Notes: a model not told the origin generated them from the letters alone. Shown: positions 40,101 through 47,159, counted from the stretch's first letter. The stretch: DNA of 64,000 nt from Xanthostigma xanthostigma (GCA_963575645.1 OY754469.1:15766001-15830000), one strand, 5' to 3'. Program-made: numbers and translations.

Positions 40101-43100
40101 GTAAAGTCGGTTTACGGACGATAGTTTTACGTGATAACGTATTCCGCTCGAATATCATATTTAATAATCACGCACAGGGTCAGGCGGAACGTTAGGAACG
40201 TTACACTTTTTCGTGCATGCAGCCGGTGTTTCATCTTTTTATATTGACGTGATTCATCAATTTATAAGACGTTATCACGTCAAAAAAAAAATACAATCGA
40301 ACATAGAACCTCCTCCTTTTTTGAAGTCGGTTAAAAATTATAGACTGCAGTTGGCGTTCCAATCCAGACATCTTGGAATTCGAATTGATTCTAAGCGTAC
40401 TCCGGGATTACCTTTCCGGTAATATCGAAAACTCTTCGTAGAGGAAAAACAGGCGTCCAAAAAAGATAAATTCAGCTACAGGTAGATGATTAAGTGAACA
40501 TAATCTATTTTTAATGTTTTTAGCAGGGATGATAATTTAGAAGATAAAAAATATTATGGAATTATAGTGACGTGTGTAAGTCGGAAAAAAACCCCGAAAA
40601 ATGTAAATATTTTGAGGCGGAACGTGATTACCTTTTTCCCCCGATTTTGACGTTGAACACGAAGGTGATAATAAAATTTTTCTTTGGGGTTGCATAACCC
40701 CCCAAAACGGGCTTAAACGCGCATTACGTTATTCCCTTTCCGAAAAAAAAAATGATTTTTCCCTGTTTTTGAGGATGCTGAAAACGGTGGTGGTATAAAC
40801 AATGTCGCCGACTCCCACTAACCCTTCCACCGGCCAAATCACACCCCCAAAAAGGGTGAATTTTTCTTTCATATCGCCGGCAAAATTGTGTGATATTTGG
40901 CCGTTGGAGAGGTTGGTGAGGTCGGCGGCAATTTTCAACACCATCATCGTGCTCAACATACTCGAAAACGGGTAGGTAACTCAATTTTGCCGGCGATATG
41001 AAAAAAAATTCACCCGTTTTGGAGGTGATATTTGACCGGTGGAGGGGTTGGTGACAGTCGGCAGCAATGTTAAACAACATCATCTCAACAGCATCTTCAA
41101 AAACAGGGAAAAATCAATTTTTTCGGATAAAAGGAAAAACGTAATGCACGTTTAACCCTGTTCGGAGGTGGTTTATTGCCGTTTTGGGGGGTTGCGCAAC
41201 GTCAAAGAAAAATTTTAATACCATCACCGTGTTCAGCATCCTCGAAAACAGGGGGAGGAGGTAATCTCGTTCCGGCTCAAAATATTTGTTGTTTCTAAGC
41301 TTTTACGACGCTCATGCAGTGTCCGGAGATCGCAATGCGGCCGGCAGGTTCTTGTAAAAATGAATGACTATATCGCTGCTAAAGGGTTAAAACGTGCAAA
41401 ATAAAATTTGCGAAATGGTTTTGTGTTTACTTATACACTTAAATAATTTTATGCCACAGGTGCTCGTTTGTCATTTAACAAGTGGCGTGATTTATAGTTA
41501 CTCACTTGTAAAAATGTTCAGAGATAAAAGCAAGCAATTCATCAGCTGACAAAGAAATGAAAAACTTGGTCATTGGTAGCAAGATGATCAAGTTACATTT
41601 TGAAATTTGACCTCCGTCTCGATTGAGATTTGAAAGCAATTGAAGGGCGTATTGACTGGTTTGTCAGTTAGCTTTTTAAAAATTTGAAATCCGACTTGTT
41701 CAATGCAGCACTCGTATTACAGAAAAAAATTATTTGTGAAATATATATATAGGCAAATTCTTGAAGAACACAAAACCCGTCCAGTAAATGAGTCATGAAA
41801 TTATCGTTCGAGTGAATGAATTTAGCGTTCAACCGAAACCAATTTTTACAACCGAAACCGAAATTTACTTCGAGGACAATTGTTTTTGTTCATTTTAGCA
41901 AATAACGTGTTTGTGTTCATAGAAGCAATTATTTGATAAACAATCGACAGCGGACAGTTAGCACGGGCGTGAGGGGAAGCCGACAGTGACACTGACACTC
42001 TCCGATGCCGATAACTCCCGAACGCCGCACGAAAGCTCACGAATCTAGTTTCGGTTTCGGTCCTATAGTTTCGACACCGAAACTCTAATTTAACGCCGAA
42101 ACCGAAATCGAAAGTTTGGTCGAACACCAAATTAATTCATCGTTTGAATGAATGCATGAGTGTAAATTATAAACGCTCGACAACGTGGTCGTTTGTTCGT
42201 GTACGTATGGTAGGAAAATATTTCCAATTGAAATTGCGAAAGTTTTGGCATTATTAATAATACAAGACGTATTTTGCAGCAAAACGCCCAAAACATGCCT
42301 TATTATTTGTTTAATTGCTTTTTCAATCATTTCTTACATATTTTGCTGCTATGAATGTTACAACAAACCTTGGCATATCGAGAAAAGCGAATATCAGGTG
42401 AATAGGTGATTAGGTCCTTAAATGTAAAGCAGAATAGCAAACTGCGTTTGCGCGTAGCTAAAATTAGTGATGGAACACTTTTTTATTCGACTGCAACTGG
42501 CAAAAGGATTATGTTTTAATCTTATCTAAACTATTCCAGAGGCTGTGTAGTTGGGCGCCCCCTCTTTATCTTCATATATATAAAAATCTCGTGTCACGAT
42601 TTTCGTCCGCGCTAATCCCCGAAACCACTGAACCGATTTTAATGACATTTTATAAATGTGTCTTGCTTGGTCCCACTTACTCTATATAGGATAGTGTTTA
42701 TTAAATATTTTGTACAAAATTACGGTGTTTTCTCAAAAAAAAAATTGTTTTAGTAACACTCAACGACATCTGATAGAATCTGTCTAAAGCTATTAGTTCG
42801 AAGCAAACAAAAAAAAACTGTTTTAGTATACCGAGTAACGACATCTGTTGAAATTCGCTGAAAGCTATTAGTTCAGAAGCAAATCTGGTAGCTATTAGAC
42901 GCCGGGCCGCAAACGAAATGCATTTTGCAGGATTATATCTATCGCACCCGGGTGAAACCAGGACGGACCGTTAGTAATATTATATACCAGTCTATCTGTT
43001 CTCTAGTCTAAGGTTCGCCGACACGTTATAAAATTAATTAATTGACAGGTTTTGACATACGATATCGCGGTATAAATTAAATATTTCGAAAGTGATCAGC

Positions 43101-45210
43101 CGCGCCATTTGTCGTAGGTGTGCAGAGATCCTTCAATATATTAACATCAGATCAAATAACTAACCCAGACATGTGCACGTAATATATTTACAATAATATA
43201 CAGGATATAATAAGTCAAAAATTTATTGACCCAAATTTAATGTCGTAAAGCAATTAATGTCCTAAATCTTACAGAAATATGTTTATTTATTGCATGTTAA
43301 TTTGCTTTTATTGATAATAAATCAAACTAATTTCTTTTTTTTTACATTTCTTGTTTTCTGACCCCAATCTTCATATAATTATTTATGCGGTTACATTATA
43401 TTTGAAGACGAGAAGTTCACACCTGTTGTGTGAATAAGAAGCAATACAGTTGAACACCGGTATTTTGGACAGACGTTTAGTTAAACAAGTAAATAATAAA
43501 TGCCCAATTTTAATTCACTACAGTGATTGTGTTTTAATACTGGTTCCTTTATCCAATTTGAAATCTTTGAAGTCTTCAACGTAATGTTTTTTTTAGAAAA
43601 ATTTAGAGACAGTGAAGTAGATAGGTACAACATTCGAGAATTTAGTCTATAGTTCACATGTCCCATTTTGATGAATTCCAGTCCTCTTTCACCGAAAATT
43701 AGGATAATGGTGTCATTCGATTCGGAATGACATCTAGAAACTTTTTTGAAAAAAATTGAAGTGGGGGACGAAAAAATTCCAAAAGTTATAAAAATTTTAG
43801 TAAAAAAAGAGAGGGGTTTAGTTTGTTGCGAATATCTCAAAAAAATCACAAAAACAATTTGAAAGAGCAGGAAATTTCCTACAAAAATCTCCCATTTCCC
43901 GGAACTCTACCACCAATATTTCTAATTTTAATTTATAGAGGTGAAAATATATAAAAAGTAGAAAAGAAATTTTTAGCCCCGTTTTCACCTATAAATTAAA
44001 ATTAGAAATATTGGTGGTAGAGTTCCGGGAGACGGGACTTTTTGTAGGAAATTTTCTGCCCTTTCAAAATCATTTTTGTGATTTCAGATATCTGCAATAG
44101 TTTTTGAAATATTCGCAAAAAAACAAACCCCTCTTTTTTTACTAAAATATTTATAACTTTTGCAATTTTTTCGGCCCCCACTTCAATTTTTTCAAAAAGT
44201 TTCATACCGAATCGAACGACACCATGATCATCATTTTCGGTAAAGGAGGACTGGATTTCATCAAAAAGTAGAGCTGTAACAAACAGTATGTATTCGTTAC
44301 TGAGTAACGGGTACATCGTCTGACTCGAAGTAACGAATCGTTACTTACAAATTCATTTCGTTACTCGCATTTGTCGTATCCATGTCAGTTCGACTCGTTA
44401 TACGAACGAAGTCATACCCGTATCATAATGCGACCCGGCGACGCGCCTCAATGCGATGGTAGGTACATGCTTGATGCTGTTGCCTGTTGGTACACGATTA
44501 TATGTCGTATGAAAAGTAACGAGTAACGTACCGATACGAAAGTAACGGGTACTGGTTCTTTAAGTAACGAATACATACGGGTACACAATTTCTCGTTACT
44601 TTTACAGCTCTATCAAAAAGAGACATGTGAACTAAACTAATTCATTCAATTGTCAACAAGGCTCAACCAGAAAATTGGTTAGTTTAAAAACGGCGTCTTC
44701 ACGAATCGTTTAATGTTTAGTTAAACAGAAAACAAGGAACGTAATCAAATTCTGAAGATCATTAATCAAATAGTAATTTTCAGTTTTCTGGGAAAATGTC
44801 GGTCTATTGCTGCTAGAATCAAATGTCAGGGCACCGGATTTCATTCTGTATTGATCTCACCTGTTCTCTGGGACTGTTGGGACTCTGGCCGGTCTTTCTG
44901 TCGTAGCTCGCCCTATGGAACGGTATGTACTTGTTGCCTCGACACTCCTTGTCGTACATCTCGTCGCACTTGTCGATCTCGATGTGATGCATTTCGATCG
45001 GACATCCGCTTTCGCTGGCCATCACCACTTCGGACGTGACGACTTGGCCGAAGAACGCGAGTAGCGCCGTTCGATTCCTTACCGAACTCAGGCCATCCTC
45101 GCCCTTCATAAACAATTGACTCAGCTTTCTCGGACTCGGACGATTCTGGCCGGCCAGCATGTAAACGCCGTCCGAATAAGCGGGCGGCGTCTTACGGCTC
45201 AGATGGCTCT
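18982..45210 (-). CDS. Duox: Dual oxidase, 17 exons, N-terminus not in view
   Basis: Duox is a membrane NADPH oxidase with an extracellular peroxidase-like domain. In insects it makes hydrogen peroxide for gut immunity and for cuticle/tyrosine cross-linking, is activated by calcium and needs the maturation factor DuoxA (family knowledge). Exons on the minus strand: 45210-44861, 35663-35459, 32184-32018, 31459-31235, 31170-30725, 30508-30307, 30244-29765, 29656-29372, 29196-28993, 27377-27232, 26058-25895, 25004-24630, 23970-23753, 23686-23461, 21904-21516, 19380-19252, 19110-18982. All junctions are GT-AG and the phases fit, giving about 1446 residues without a stop. The family is usually about 1480-1540 residues, so roughly 50-90 N-terminal residues (start codon, signal peptide, first peroxidase segment) are missing; I searched 45210-64000 for the conserved RYDGWYNN-type segment and did not find it. 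Residue numbers in the exon entries count from the first codon of exon A. Confidence 0.97.
19252..19380 (-). CDS. Duox: Duox exon P: NADPH-binding domain
   Basis: Residues 1362-1404: YICENHFQRLSKMSMFTGLK, AVNHFGRPDMSSFLKFVQKK. 43 codons, phase 0 both ends; acceptor TATTTTCAG, donor TAC|GTAAGT. The intron before it (19381-21515) is largely occupied by a 1.55-kb TA-flanked element. Confidence 0.96.
19757..21307. mobile_element. TA-flanked element filling Duox intron O-P
   Basis: Ends CAGGATGTATCACAGAAAAC and complement of CAGGGATGTACCACAGGAAA, with TA on each side (19755-19756, 21308-21309). Subterminal GCAAATTAGTTAGGATCA is also inverted. About 1.55 kb, AT-rich, no transposase recognised. Confidence 0.65.
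21516..21904 (-). CDS. Duox: Duox exon O: NADPH-binding domain
   Basis: Residues 1232-1361. GPWTWKLRNYFDPCNYNPED, EGPFGGGNQDWYKFEVAVMV, the NADPH pyrophosphate loop GGGIGVTPYASIL, and KKVYFLWICPSHKHFEWF. Very close to the Drosophila sequence as I know it. Acceptor TTTTCAG, donor CTT|GTGAGT. Confidence 0.97.
22095..22840 (+). mobile_element. Helitron with nested foldback, Duox intron N-O
   Basis: Starts TCTATACTAAAGC..., ends ACCCGGGTAAAACCGGG-CGGGGCCGCTAG followed by T: a hairpin about 10 bases before CTAG, the full Helitron 3' signature. Interrupted at 22140-22471. Confidence 0.75.
22140..22471. mobile_element. Foldback MITE inside the Helitron
   Basis: Arms of about 140 bases begin GAAATAGTCAGTTGATAAAA and end with the complement. 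GATGATGGGACACCTATTCC and its inverse lie within. No clear target duplication. Confidence 0.7.
22974..23308. mobile_element. MITE in Duox intron N-O
   Basis: Inverted ends AAAGACCGCGCACATTAGTC and complement (GACAATTGTGCGTGGTCTTT). Subterminal AAGCATAAAC also inverted. No ORF. Confidence 0.55.
23461..23686 (-). CDS. Duox: Duox exon N: FAD-binding domain
   Basis: Residues 1157-1232. IVSLRTKYIALDVIETELLP, FYRPPNLKYLSGQWVRLACT and HSFTLTSAPHENFLSCHIKA. HSFT is the Duox form of the NOX HPFT motif that contacts FAD. Acceptor ATTTTAG, donor AAG|GTAAAC. No methionine-started frame covers it; placed by homology and phase. Confidence 0.94.
23753..23970 (-). CDS. Duox: Duox exon M: ferric-reductase core, second heme-histidine helix
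   Basis: Residues 1084-1156. GLTGVLLFIVMCIIFVFAHP, then ATHSLYILLYVLCLIHGLAR with two histidines 13 apart (second heme-ligand helix), and RFWLFFIGPGIIYTVDK. Acceptor GATCTTTCAG, donor AAG|GTACTG in phase 0. Confidence 0.96.
24030..24625. mobile_element. Harbinger-like element abutting the Duox exon-L splice donor
   Basis: Inverted ends GGGCTATATTTCACTGGGAC and complement of GGGCTATATTTCACTAGGAC, continued by CCATGGYGGCGCAACCAGTC. Flanked by TTA (24027-24029, 24626-24628). Inside on the plus strand is HLKKKCWEEVVNLFG..., resembling a MADF/Myb-like DNA-binding segment, ending at a donor G|GTAAGT (about 24460). PIF/Harbinger elements carry such a second protein. Confidence 0.75.
24630..25004 (-). 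CDS. Duox: Duox exon L: ferric-reductase core, first heme-histidine helix
   Basis: Residues 959-1084. Begins HYSFMAEHTDLRHIMGVGIA. Holds FHKIAACTALFFSVLHTVGH; the two histidines 14 apart match the first heme-ligand helix of NOX enzymes. The donor G|GTAAG overlaps the TTA target duplication of a 596-bp mobile element (24030-24625), so base +5 of the donor is the terminal base of the transposon. Confidence 0.96.
25102..25412. mobile_element. TATAATACGCGCCACG MITE, copy 1
   Basis: Ends TATAATACGCGCCACGGATC and complement (GATTCGTGGCGCGTATTATA). Internal GTAGCTGGGAGGTG-type and GACAATAGCGTACTCGACTG segments are shared in inverse orientation with 52877-53210. Lies in Duox intron K-L. Confidence 0.7.
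25895..26058 (-). CDS. Duox: Duox exon K: segment leading into membrane helix 2
   Basis: Residues 904-959. MTSFHIEPAQDTSRNWLMRK then WDCITTFLEENRQNIFYLFI and FYVITIALFVERFI, the second membrane helix, equivalent to helix 1 of the NOX core. Acceptor TTTCAG, donor C|GTAAGT. Confidence 0.95.
26200..26920. mobile_element. Foldback element in Duox intron J-K
   Basis: Long imperfect palindrome: GAACCTTCCTTTTGTGGTTC, ACATGTGCCGCTAAAAATGT and GTAGGTATTACTTTTTTCCG each recur in reverse complement on the right side. Ends not precisely defined. The small open frames are side effects. Confidence 0.6.
27232..27377 (-). CDS. Duox: Duox exon J: cytosolic segment after EF hands
   Basis: Residues 856-904: DAGLQHKDFLTYTDFKLMMK, EYKGDFVAIGLDCKGAKQNF, LDTSTNVA. 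This exon has no methionine-started frame of its own; I placed it by homology and splice phase (phase 0 in, two bases out). The acceptor AAATTTCAG is good. The donor AG|GTTATA departs from GTRAGT and is weak, but no better GT nearby keeps the frame. Confidence 0.93.
27645..28010 (+). repeat. Hairpin-headed repeat, second copy
   Basis: TACCATTCC...GGAATGGTA hairpin followed by the sequence also present at 7372-7790, then joined directly to copy B of the ACGTGATAACGT repeat. Confidence 0.5.
28011..28664 (+). repeat. Repeat family ACGTGATAACGT, copy B
   Basis: GACGTGATAACGTCTTATAA at the left, ACGTTATCACGTAAAACTAT and TTTACAGACAACC at the right. Lies in Duox intron I-J. Confidence 0.6.
28680..28970 (+). 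mobile_element. Fragment of the TAGTCCGGG element
   Basis: TTTCGGAAATATTTTGAAAA to CCCGTCGCCCAATTGG closely matches 55763-56000 inside the element at 55623-56926, including the start of its zinc-finger-like ORF. It ends about 25 bases from the Duox exon-I donor. Confidence 0.6.
28993..29196 (-). CDS. Duox: Duox exon I: EF hand 2
   Basis: Residues 788-855. EFLDTVVLFSRGKTEDKLRI then the second EF-hand loop DNDRNGVIDKGE with all acidic and oxygen-donor positions present, then LVEIARTTSLSDDHVTELID. Acceptor TTTTCAG, donor CAG|GTCAGA. The adjoining intron begins with a truncated copy of a TE also present at 55765-56000. Confidence 0.96.
29372..29656 (-). CDS. Duox: Duox exon H: cytosolic linker and EF hand 1
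   Basis: Residues 693-787. Contains ERRQRRLEHFFREAYALTFG, GERRRRSDAS and the first canonical EF-hand loop DKDQDGRISFQE, which is completed by the next exon. Calcium binding here is what links Duox output to intracellular calcium (family knowledge). 95 codons, phase 0. Confidence 0.96.
29765..30244 (-). CDS. Duox: Duox exon G: first transmembrane helix and cytosolic linker
   Basis: Residues 533-692. The first transmembrane helix is FIYIYVCIFLGFVPILCAFA (about 536-555), followed by a strongly basic stop-transfer stretch NRRRRRLKIK. The rest is the cytosolic segment with KMVVREWLHANHKRLVKVKF. Exactly 160 codons in phase 0, donor GAG|GTAAGA. Confidence 0.96.
30307..30508 (-). CDS. Duox: Duox exon F: peroxidase-to-membrane linker
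   Basis: Residues 465-532, IFTEEEIDEIRNIKMWDVIV to LEPCKYLKGYDYFE. It contains the conserved DPCQQP and EPCKYLKGYDYFE ectodomain end just before the first transmembrane helix. Acceptor TTCACCAG, donor GAG|GTAAAG. Confidence 0.94.
30725..31170 (-). CDS. Duox: Duox exon E: end of peroxidase-like domain
   Basis: Residues 317-465. Contains LLMGMASQIAEREDTVLCSD, DKLFGPMEFTRRDLGALNIM and RGRDNGLPDYNTVR, all hallmark peroxidase-domain segments of Duox. Starts in phase 0 after TCGGCAG. Ends with two bases of a Gly codon at the donor GG|GTGAGT. Confidence 0.96.
31235..31459 (-). CDS. Duox: Duox exon D: peroxidase-like domain with proximal heme histidine motif
   Basis: Residues 242-316. Contains NIIAYEYLPAFL and AAFRFGHTMIPPGIYR; FRFGHT holds the proximal heme histidine in animal heme peroxidases. 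So the proximal site is kept while the distal site (exon A) is changed. Exon of exactly 75 codons, ending TCAAAT|GTACGG, phase 0. Confidence 0.95.
31615..31980 (-). mobile_element. Two Helitron 5' remnants in Duox intron C-D
   Basis: Minus-strand CTATACTAATATATAAAGC and GTTTGTTTGTTTGGTTGAAC at 31635-31685, and a second TAATATATAAAGCTGAAGAG at 31945-31975. AGGGGTGGACTGGGGACC at 31606 resembles a hAT end cut short. Confidence 0.45.
32018..32184 (-). CDS. Duox: Duox exon C: peroxidase-like domain
   Basis: Residues 186-241: LLGDPRTNQNPALLVFGILF then RWHNVIAERVQ. The pattern GDpRtNqnPaL...RWHN is conserved in animal peroxidases. Acceptor TTTTCAG at 32185, donor CAA|GTGAGT at 32018/32017. Confidence 0.95.
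32348..33244. mobile_element. DNA element with 8-base duplication in Duox intron B-C
   Basis: 56-base inverted ends starting GGTAATTATACACTTTC, then CGGTCACCTGGTTTTTTGGC, flanked by AAAATTCG on both sides (32340-32347, 33245-33252). An 8-base duplication points to hAT or P-type. Contains a minisatellite (32580-32936) and no transposase. Confidence 0.75.
32580..32936. repeat. Minisatellite, 37-base unit in a 120-base higher-order repeat
   Basis: Unit TCGCATACCCCTTTATCGTT-CACCCCGGAATTACAAT occurs seven times. Some copies are separated by TGTTTTTTTAAAAACTCCAC-type spacer, giving an exact 120-base period between 32740 and 32860. Because 120 is a multiple of 3, it opens a chance repetitive frame. 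Confidence 0.85.
34090..34640. repeat. Decayed repeat with TTCCGTACC ends
   Basis: GAAGGTTCCGTACC (34238) and GATGTACGGAATCCTAA (34611), with AAAGACGGACAGACACGA inside, match a widespread insect repeat whose end is also seen at 63720. The 34090-34130 part (GATAGATTTATTGGCATCTC) looks like a LINE tail. Confidence 0.4.
34828..34923. repeat. Near-perfect 41-base hairpin in Duox intron B-C
   Basis: Arms 34828-34868 and 34883-34923, starting GAAGGAGATTTGTTTGGTTG, separated by a 14-base loop. The only difference becomes a G-U pair in RNA on the plus strand. No other copy in the window. Confidence 0.85.
35085..35380 (-). mobile_element. tRNA-derived SINE
   Basis: On the minus strand an A box (GTAGCATAGTGG), a 17-base anticodon-arm remnant and a B box (GGGTTCGAATCC) are correctly spaced, followed by a non-tRNA body (TTTTCCTCAATAATTCCAGA). 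This is SINE architecture. It lies between Duox exons B and C close to the exon-B donor. Confidence 0.7.
35459..35663 (-). CDS. Duox: Duox exon B: peroxidase-like domain
   Basis: Residues 118-186. Sequence TNQMTSWIDGSFIYSTSEAW is the typical Duox continuation of ...PREQ. Starts in phase 0 after ATTGCAG and ends one base into a codon at C|GTAAGT. It is preceded by a 9.2-kb intron full of mobile elements. A tRNA-derived SINE lies about 80 bases downstream of its donor. Confidence 0.95.
36125..36784 (-). repeat. Repeat family ACGTGATAACGT, copy C
   Basis: Reverse orientation relative to copy A: GGTTGTCTGTAAAGTCGGTT at the left, CTTATAAATTG... GACGTTATCACGTCAA at the right. Shares the internal GCGTCGCGCCATGCATTAGA with copy A. 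Confidence 0.65.
37189..37724 (+). mobile_element. hAT element, internally deleted
   Basis: Ends CAGTGATTCCCAAAGTGGTC and GTTTGGGAACCTCTG, flanked by the 8-base duplication TTCTAAGC (37181-37188, 37725-37732). The inside ends with DLRLNLTKLMPNAENLLLKH, QVHPSH and a stop, the C-terminus of a ZBED/SCAND3-type hAT transposase. The rest of the transposase is gone. Confidence 0.85.
37920..39394 (-). mobile_element. Two tandem PIF/Harbinger elements
   Basis: Two copies of about 735 bases (37920-38655, 38656-39394), about 98 percent alike. Both end with ATTCCAGTCCAGCGATCC-rich inverted repeats; the outer ends are GCCCGGTTTAC/GTAAACCGGGC. The junction lacks GCCCGGTTTAC of the second copy. A 53-base host segment (TAATGTGTAGGTACCTATAC...) stands on both sides (37868-37920, 39395-39447). 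Confidence 0.8.
38195..38545 (-). pseudogene. Harbinger transposase N-terminus, copy 1
   Basis: Minus strand: MISKRDQFRKCFKRAQSLLL, RMWVRNWISERDQKGGSVML, RMTAENFEELLSLVSINIQR, TNTLFRDAIPAKIYIDKLYS. This is the HARBI1-type N-terminal domain; the catalytic DDE domain is missing. Copy 2 (38935-39285, minus) is the same with a stop in place of W/Q near NWISER (TAA from CAA/CCA change at about 39141). Confidence 0.7.
39667..39817. mobile_element. Small MITE
   Basis: AATAATTGCGTATGGAAATG-TTTTGGAGTCGTTGTC and its complement (39780-39812), about 38-base arms. No duplication resolved. Confidence 0.5.
40087..40285 (-). repeat. Repeat family ACGTGATAACGT, copy D (short)
   Basis: About 200 bases keeping only both ends: TTGGTTGTCTGTAAAGTCGG ... 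ACGTGATAACGTATTCCG and GCATGCAGCCGGTGTTTCAT ... GACGTTATCACGTC. Shows that the conserved unit can shrink to its ends, as MITEs do. Confidence 0.65.
40590..41290. repeat. Large imperfect foldback
   Basis: AATATTTTGAGGCGGAACGT at the left pairs with CGTTCCGGCTCAAAATATTT at the right. Between them GTTGGTGAGGTCGGCGGCAA, CCGGCAAAATTG and CATCCTCGAAAACAGGG-type blocks recur in both orientations. The long minus-strand open frames are products of this repetition. Confidence 0.6.
41810..42130. repeat. CCGAAACCGAAA-rich inverted segment
   Basis: ACCGAAACCGAAATTT near 41850 and TTTCGGTTTCGGT near 42050, then CGCCGAAACCGAAATCG, give short inverted, low-complexity ends around a CG-richer middle. Class unknown. 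Confidence 0.35.
42577..42973 (+). mobile_element. Decayed Helitron
   Basis: TATAAAAATCTCGTGTCACG start and ACCCGGGTGAAACCAGGACGG-ACCGTTAG end followed by T: the hairpin and spacing of the Helitron 3' end with CTAG mutated to TTAG. Confidence 0.5.
43652..44632. mobile_element. Foldback element with about 300-base arms
   Basis: The left arm starts GTTCACATGTCCCATTTTGA and is repeated inverted on the right (GGACTGGATTTCATCAAAAA ... GACATGTGAAC), centre near 43955. A hAT MITE (44269-44612) sits in the right arm. A lone arm is at 4976-5280. Confidence 0.75.
44269..44612. mobile_element. hAT-like MITE
   Basis: Inverted ends TAGAGCTGTAA / TTACAGCTCTA, flanked by TCAAAAAG (44261-44268, 44613-44620). 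Repeated AGTAACGAATCGTTAC and GAGTAACG motifs inside are typical subterminal transposase sites of such MITEs. Confidence 0.85.
44861..45210 (-). CDS. Duox: Duox exon A: start of peroxidase-like domain
   Basis: Codes for residues 1-117 (first codon split), including SYSDGVYMLAG-type sequence, NRTALLAFFGQVVTSEV, SGCPIEMHHIEIDKCDEMY and TGQSPNSPREQ. The acceptor TTGTTGACAG lies at 45211 and the donor CAG|GTGAGA at 44861/44860. In classical animal peroxidases the matching stretch is GQ...DHD with the distal catalytic histidine; here it reads GQVVTSEV, so that histidine is absent, as in other Duox proteins. A Helitron begins only about 46 bases upstream of the acceptor, inside the preceding intron. 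Confidence 0.95.
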
Positions 45211-45255
45211 CTGTCAACAATAAGAATACATTATCGAAATAAATTTTTAATTTAT

Positions 45256-46253
45256 CTATAAAATACGGGAAGGAAAAAGGGTATGGTACTGATTTGAGTG
45301 TGTTAATTCGCACACATTGTGATGAAACATACACCGTTCTCTTCGTTTTAATTAGGGGAAGTGCACAATATACAGGGTGTCCCATTAAGAATGGGACATA
45401 GAACAACCGCAGATTCTCCAATTCAAAATAAAACGATTAAGCGAAATATGCTCAGATAAAATGTTACTCGCTCTACCAGTGGCGTACGGCAGGAGTAAGT
45501 AATGCTTGTACCCCTTCTAAATGTTACGCCGCTGTCTAAATTTTAATTTTGACTATAATTTTAATTTTTTTGATATTTTCTAAGTCAATAATGTACACTT
45601 GTTAGTTTGTTGTAAAGTCATTGGTTTTCGAGATATTCGCAGTTAAAGATAGATAGACATGTACTTTTTATTTGTACCTATTTAGTATTATTAATAATAT
45701 TCATTTTTACAATTTTGTCTTAAAAAAACTGCGAATATCTCGAAAACCAATGACTTTACAACAAACTAACAAGTGTACATTATTGACTTAGAAAATATCA
45801 AAAAAATTAAAATTATAGTCAAAATTAAAATTTAGACAGCGGCGTAACATTTAGAAGGGGTACAAGCATTACTTACTCCTGCCGTACGCCACTGGTAGAG
45901 CGTACTGAACTATTTTTTTTATTATTAGGTGCATTTTATGATATTTAACAAGTGTGCCGATTTGAGTAAAATTATACGGTGTATTAAAAAAATTATGGAC
46001 ATTAATAATTTTTCAGTTTTCAACTTCAACGCCCTGTATTTCGGAAACGAGTAACATTTTATCTAAGCATACTTCGCTTAATCGTTTTATTTTGAATTGG
46101 AGAATCTGCGATTGTTCTATGTCCCATTCTTAATGGGACATCCTGTATATGTTAACAAACTAAGTCCATATAATTACAAAGGAACCTCGATAACGTCCGA
46201 TTTTAAAAATCTAGTGAATTACAGTCGAATTTCGACCACTGGTCGACCACTAG
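45256..46253 (+). mobile_element. Helitron, GGTCGACCACTAG family, with nested foldback
   Basis: Starts TCTATAAAATACGGGAAGGA. Ends with a hairpin TCGAATTTCGA, 11 bases, then CTAG followed by T. Interrupted by the TA-flanked element 45373-46145. Begins 46 bases upstream of Duox exon A. Confidence 0.75.
45373..46145. mobile_element. TA-flanked foldback element, copy 2
   Basis: CAGGGTGTCCCATTAAGAAT ends with TA on both sides (45371-45372, 46146-46147). Very similar to 12022-12777. Confidence 0.85.
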
Positions 46254-46467
46254 TGTTAATATATGTGCTTAGCAACTTGTAAGGGGCATTACATTTCTAC
46301 ACAACTTAAAAAAAAAACCTCTATATGCGTTTCATGTGGATCTTACTTTCTTGTAGCATCATATCTCCCGTTATATTTATACCTATCGCCGAAATTGATC
46401 CCGAAACCAATAGCTATATTTGGCATAAATCAGCTGCTTCTTATTAAAATTGAGAAATCATGTTTAA

Positions 46468-47153
46468 GAGGTTAGGCACGCCACCTTGAGATTTTTAAAA
46501 AAATCGATTTTTTTAGGGTATAGATAAATTGTTTATACCTTTGAGAATATTTTAAACGTTTAACTATTCCAAAATTCAAATTATTACCAAAGCTATAGCA
46601 ATAACTAGTTCATATTTGTCATAGAGCATTCAATCAGTTAGGTTTTTCTTTTGCGTTTTTCTCGAAAATACATTTTTCAAAACGGTGCGTACACGATATC
46701 TCAAGATCTACTCAACTGATTTAGTTAAAATTATAACACTTATTTTTTATAATACTATCTACAATGTGACGTATGATTTTTTTGATTGGGTATCATGTTC
46801 AAAAGTTATAAACTTTTCAAACTCAAAATTTCGATGCAAATACAAGTTTTTTTTTCAAACAGCAGTCATTTCTACAAAAAAAATTTGAAAATTTTTATCC
46901 CTTATGGTAACTATTTTCCTTTTAAATAAGCAAAAAAATTTTTATTGTTTCTGACAATGCCTAACACAGAAATCATGTACACCATCAGCAAGGAATTTCA
47001 AAAGAGGGTCCTATTTTCGGCTCATATCTCTGCCATTTTTTACTTACTATATATATTATGTGCAAAAAAGGATCACTTTATATACGTAACGGCTGCGCCA
47101 AAAAAAGTTTCTTTTTATACCTAGTTTTCCGAGCGTCAAGGTGGCCTAATCCC
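46468..47153. mobile_element. TTAA-flanked DNA element
   Basis: Ends GAGGTTAGGC...CCACCTTGA and complement (TCAAGGTGGCCTAATCCC), flanked by TTAA (46464-46467, 47154-47157). Related inside to 2023-2925. Confidence 0.65.
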
Positions 47154-47159
47154 TTAATA

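Noticed and set aside
40724-41083. Overlapping minus-strand ORFs of 119 and 76 codons
   Set aside because: They lie in an imperfect foldback whose blocks repeat in both orientations; no family resemblance and the two frames overlap.
41846-42130. 94-codon minus-strand ORF
   Set aside because: Lies in CCGAAACCGAAA low-complexity repeat; Arg/Phe-rich translation of repeats.
43481-44316. ORFs of 122 and 104 codons on the minus strand
   Set aside because: They read opposite arms of the same palindrome; similar peptides result from the repeat, and another arm at 4976 gives a further one.
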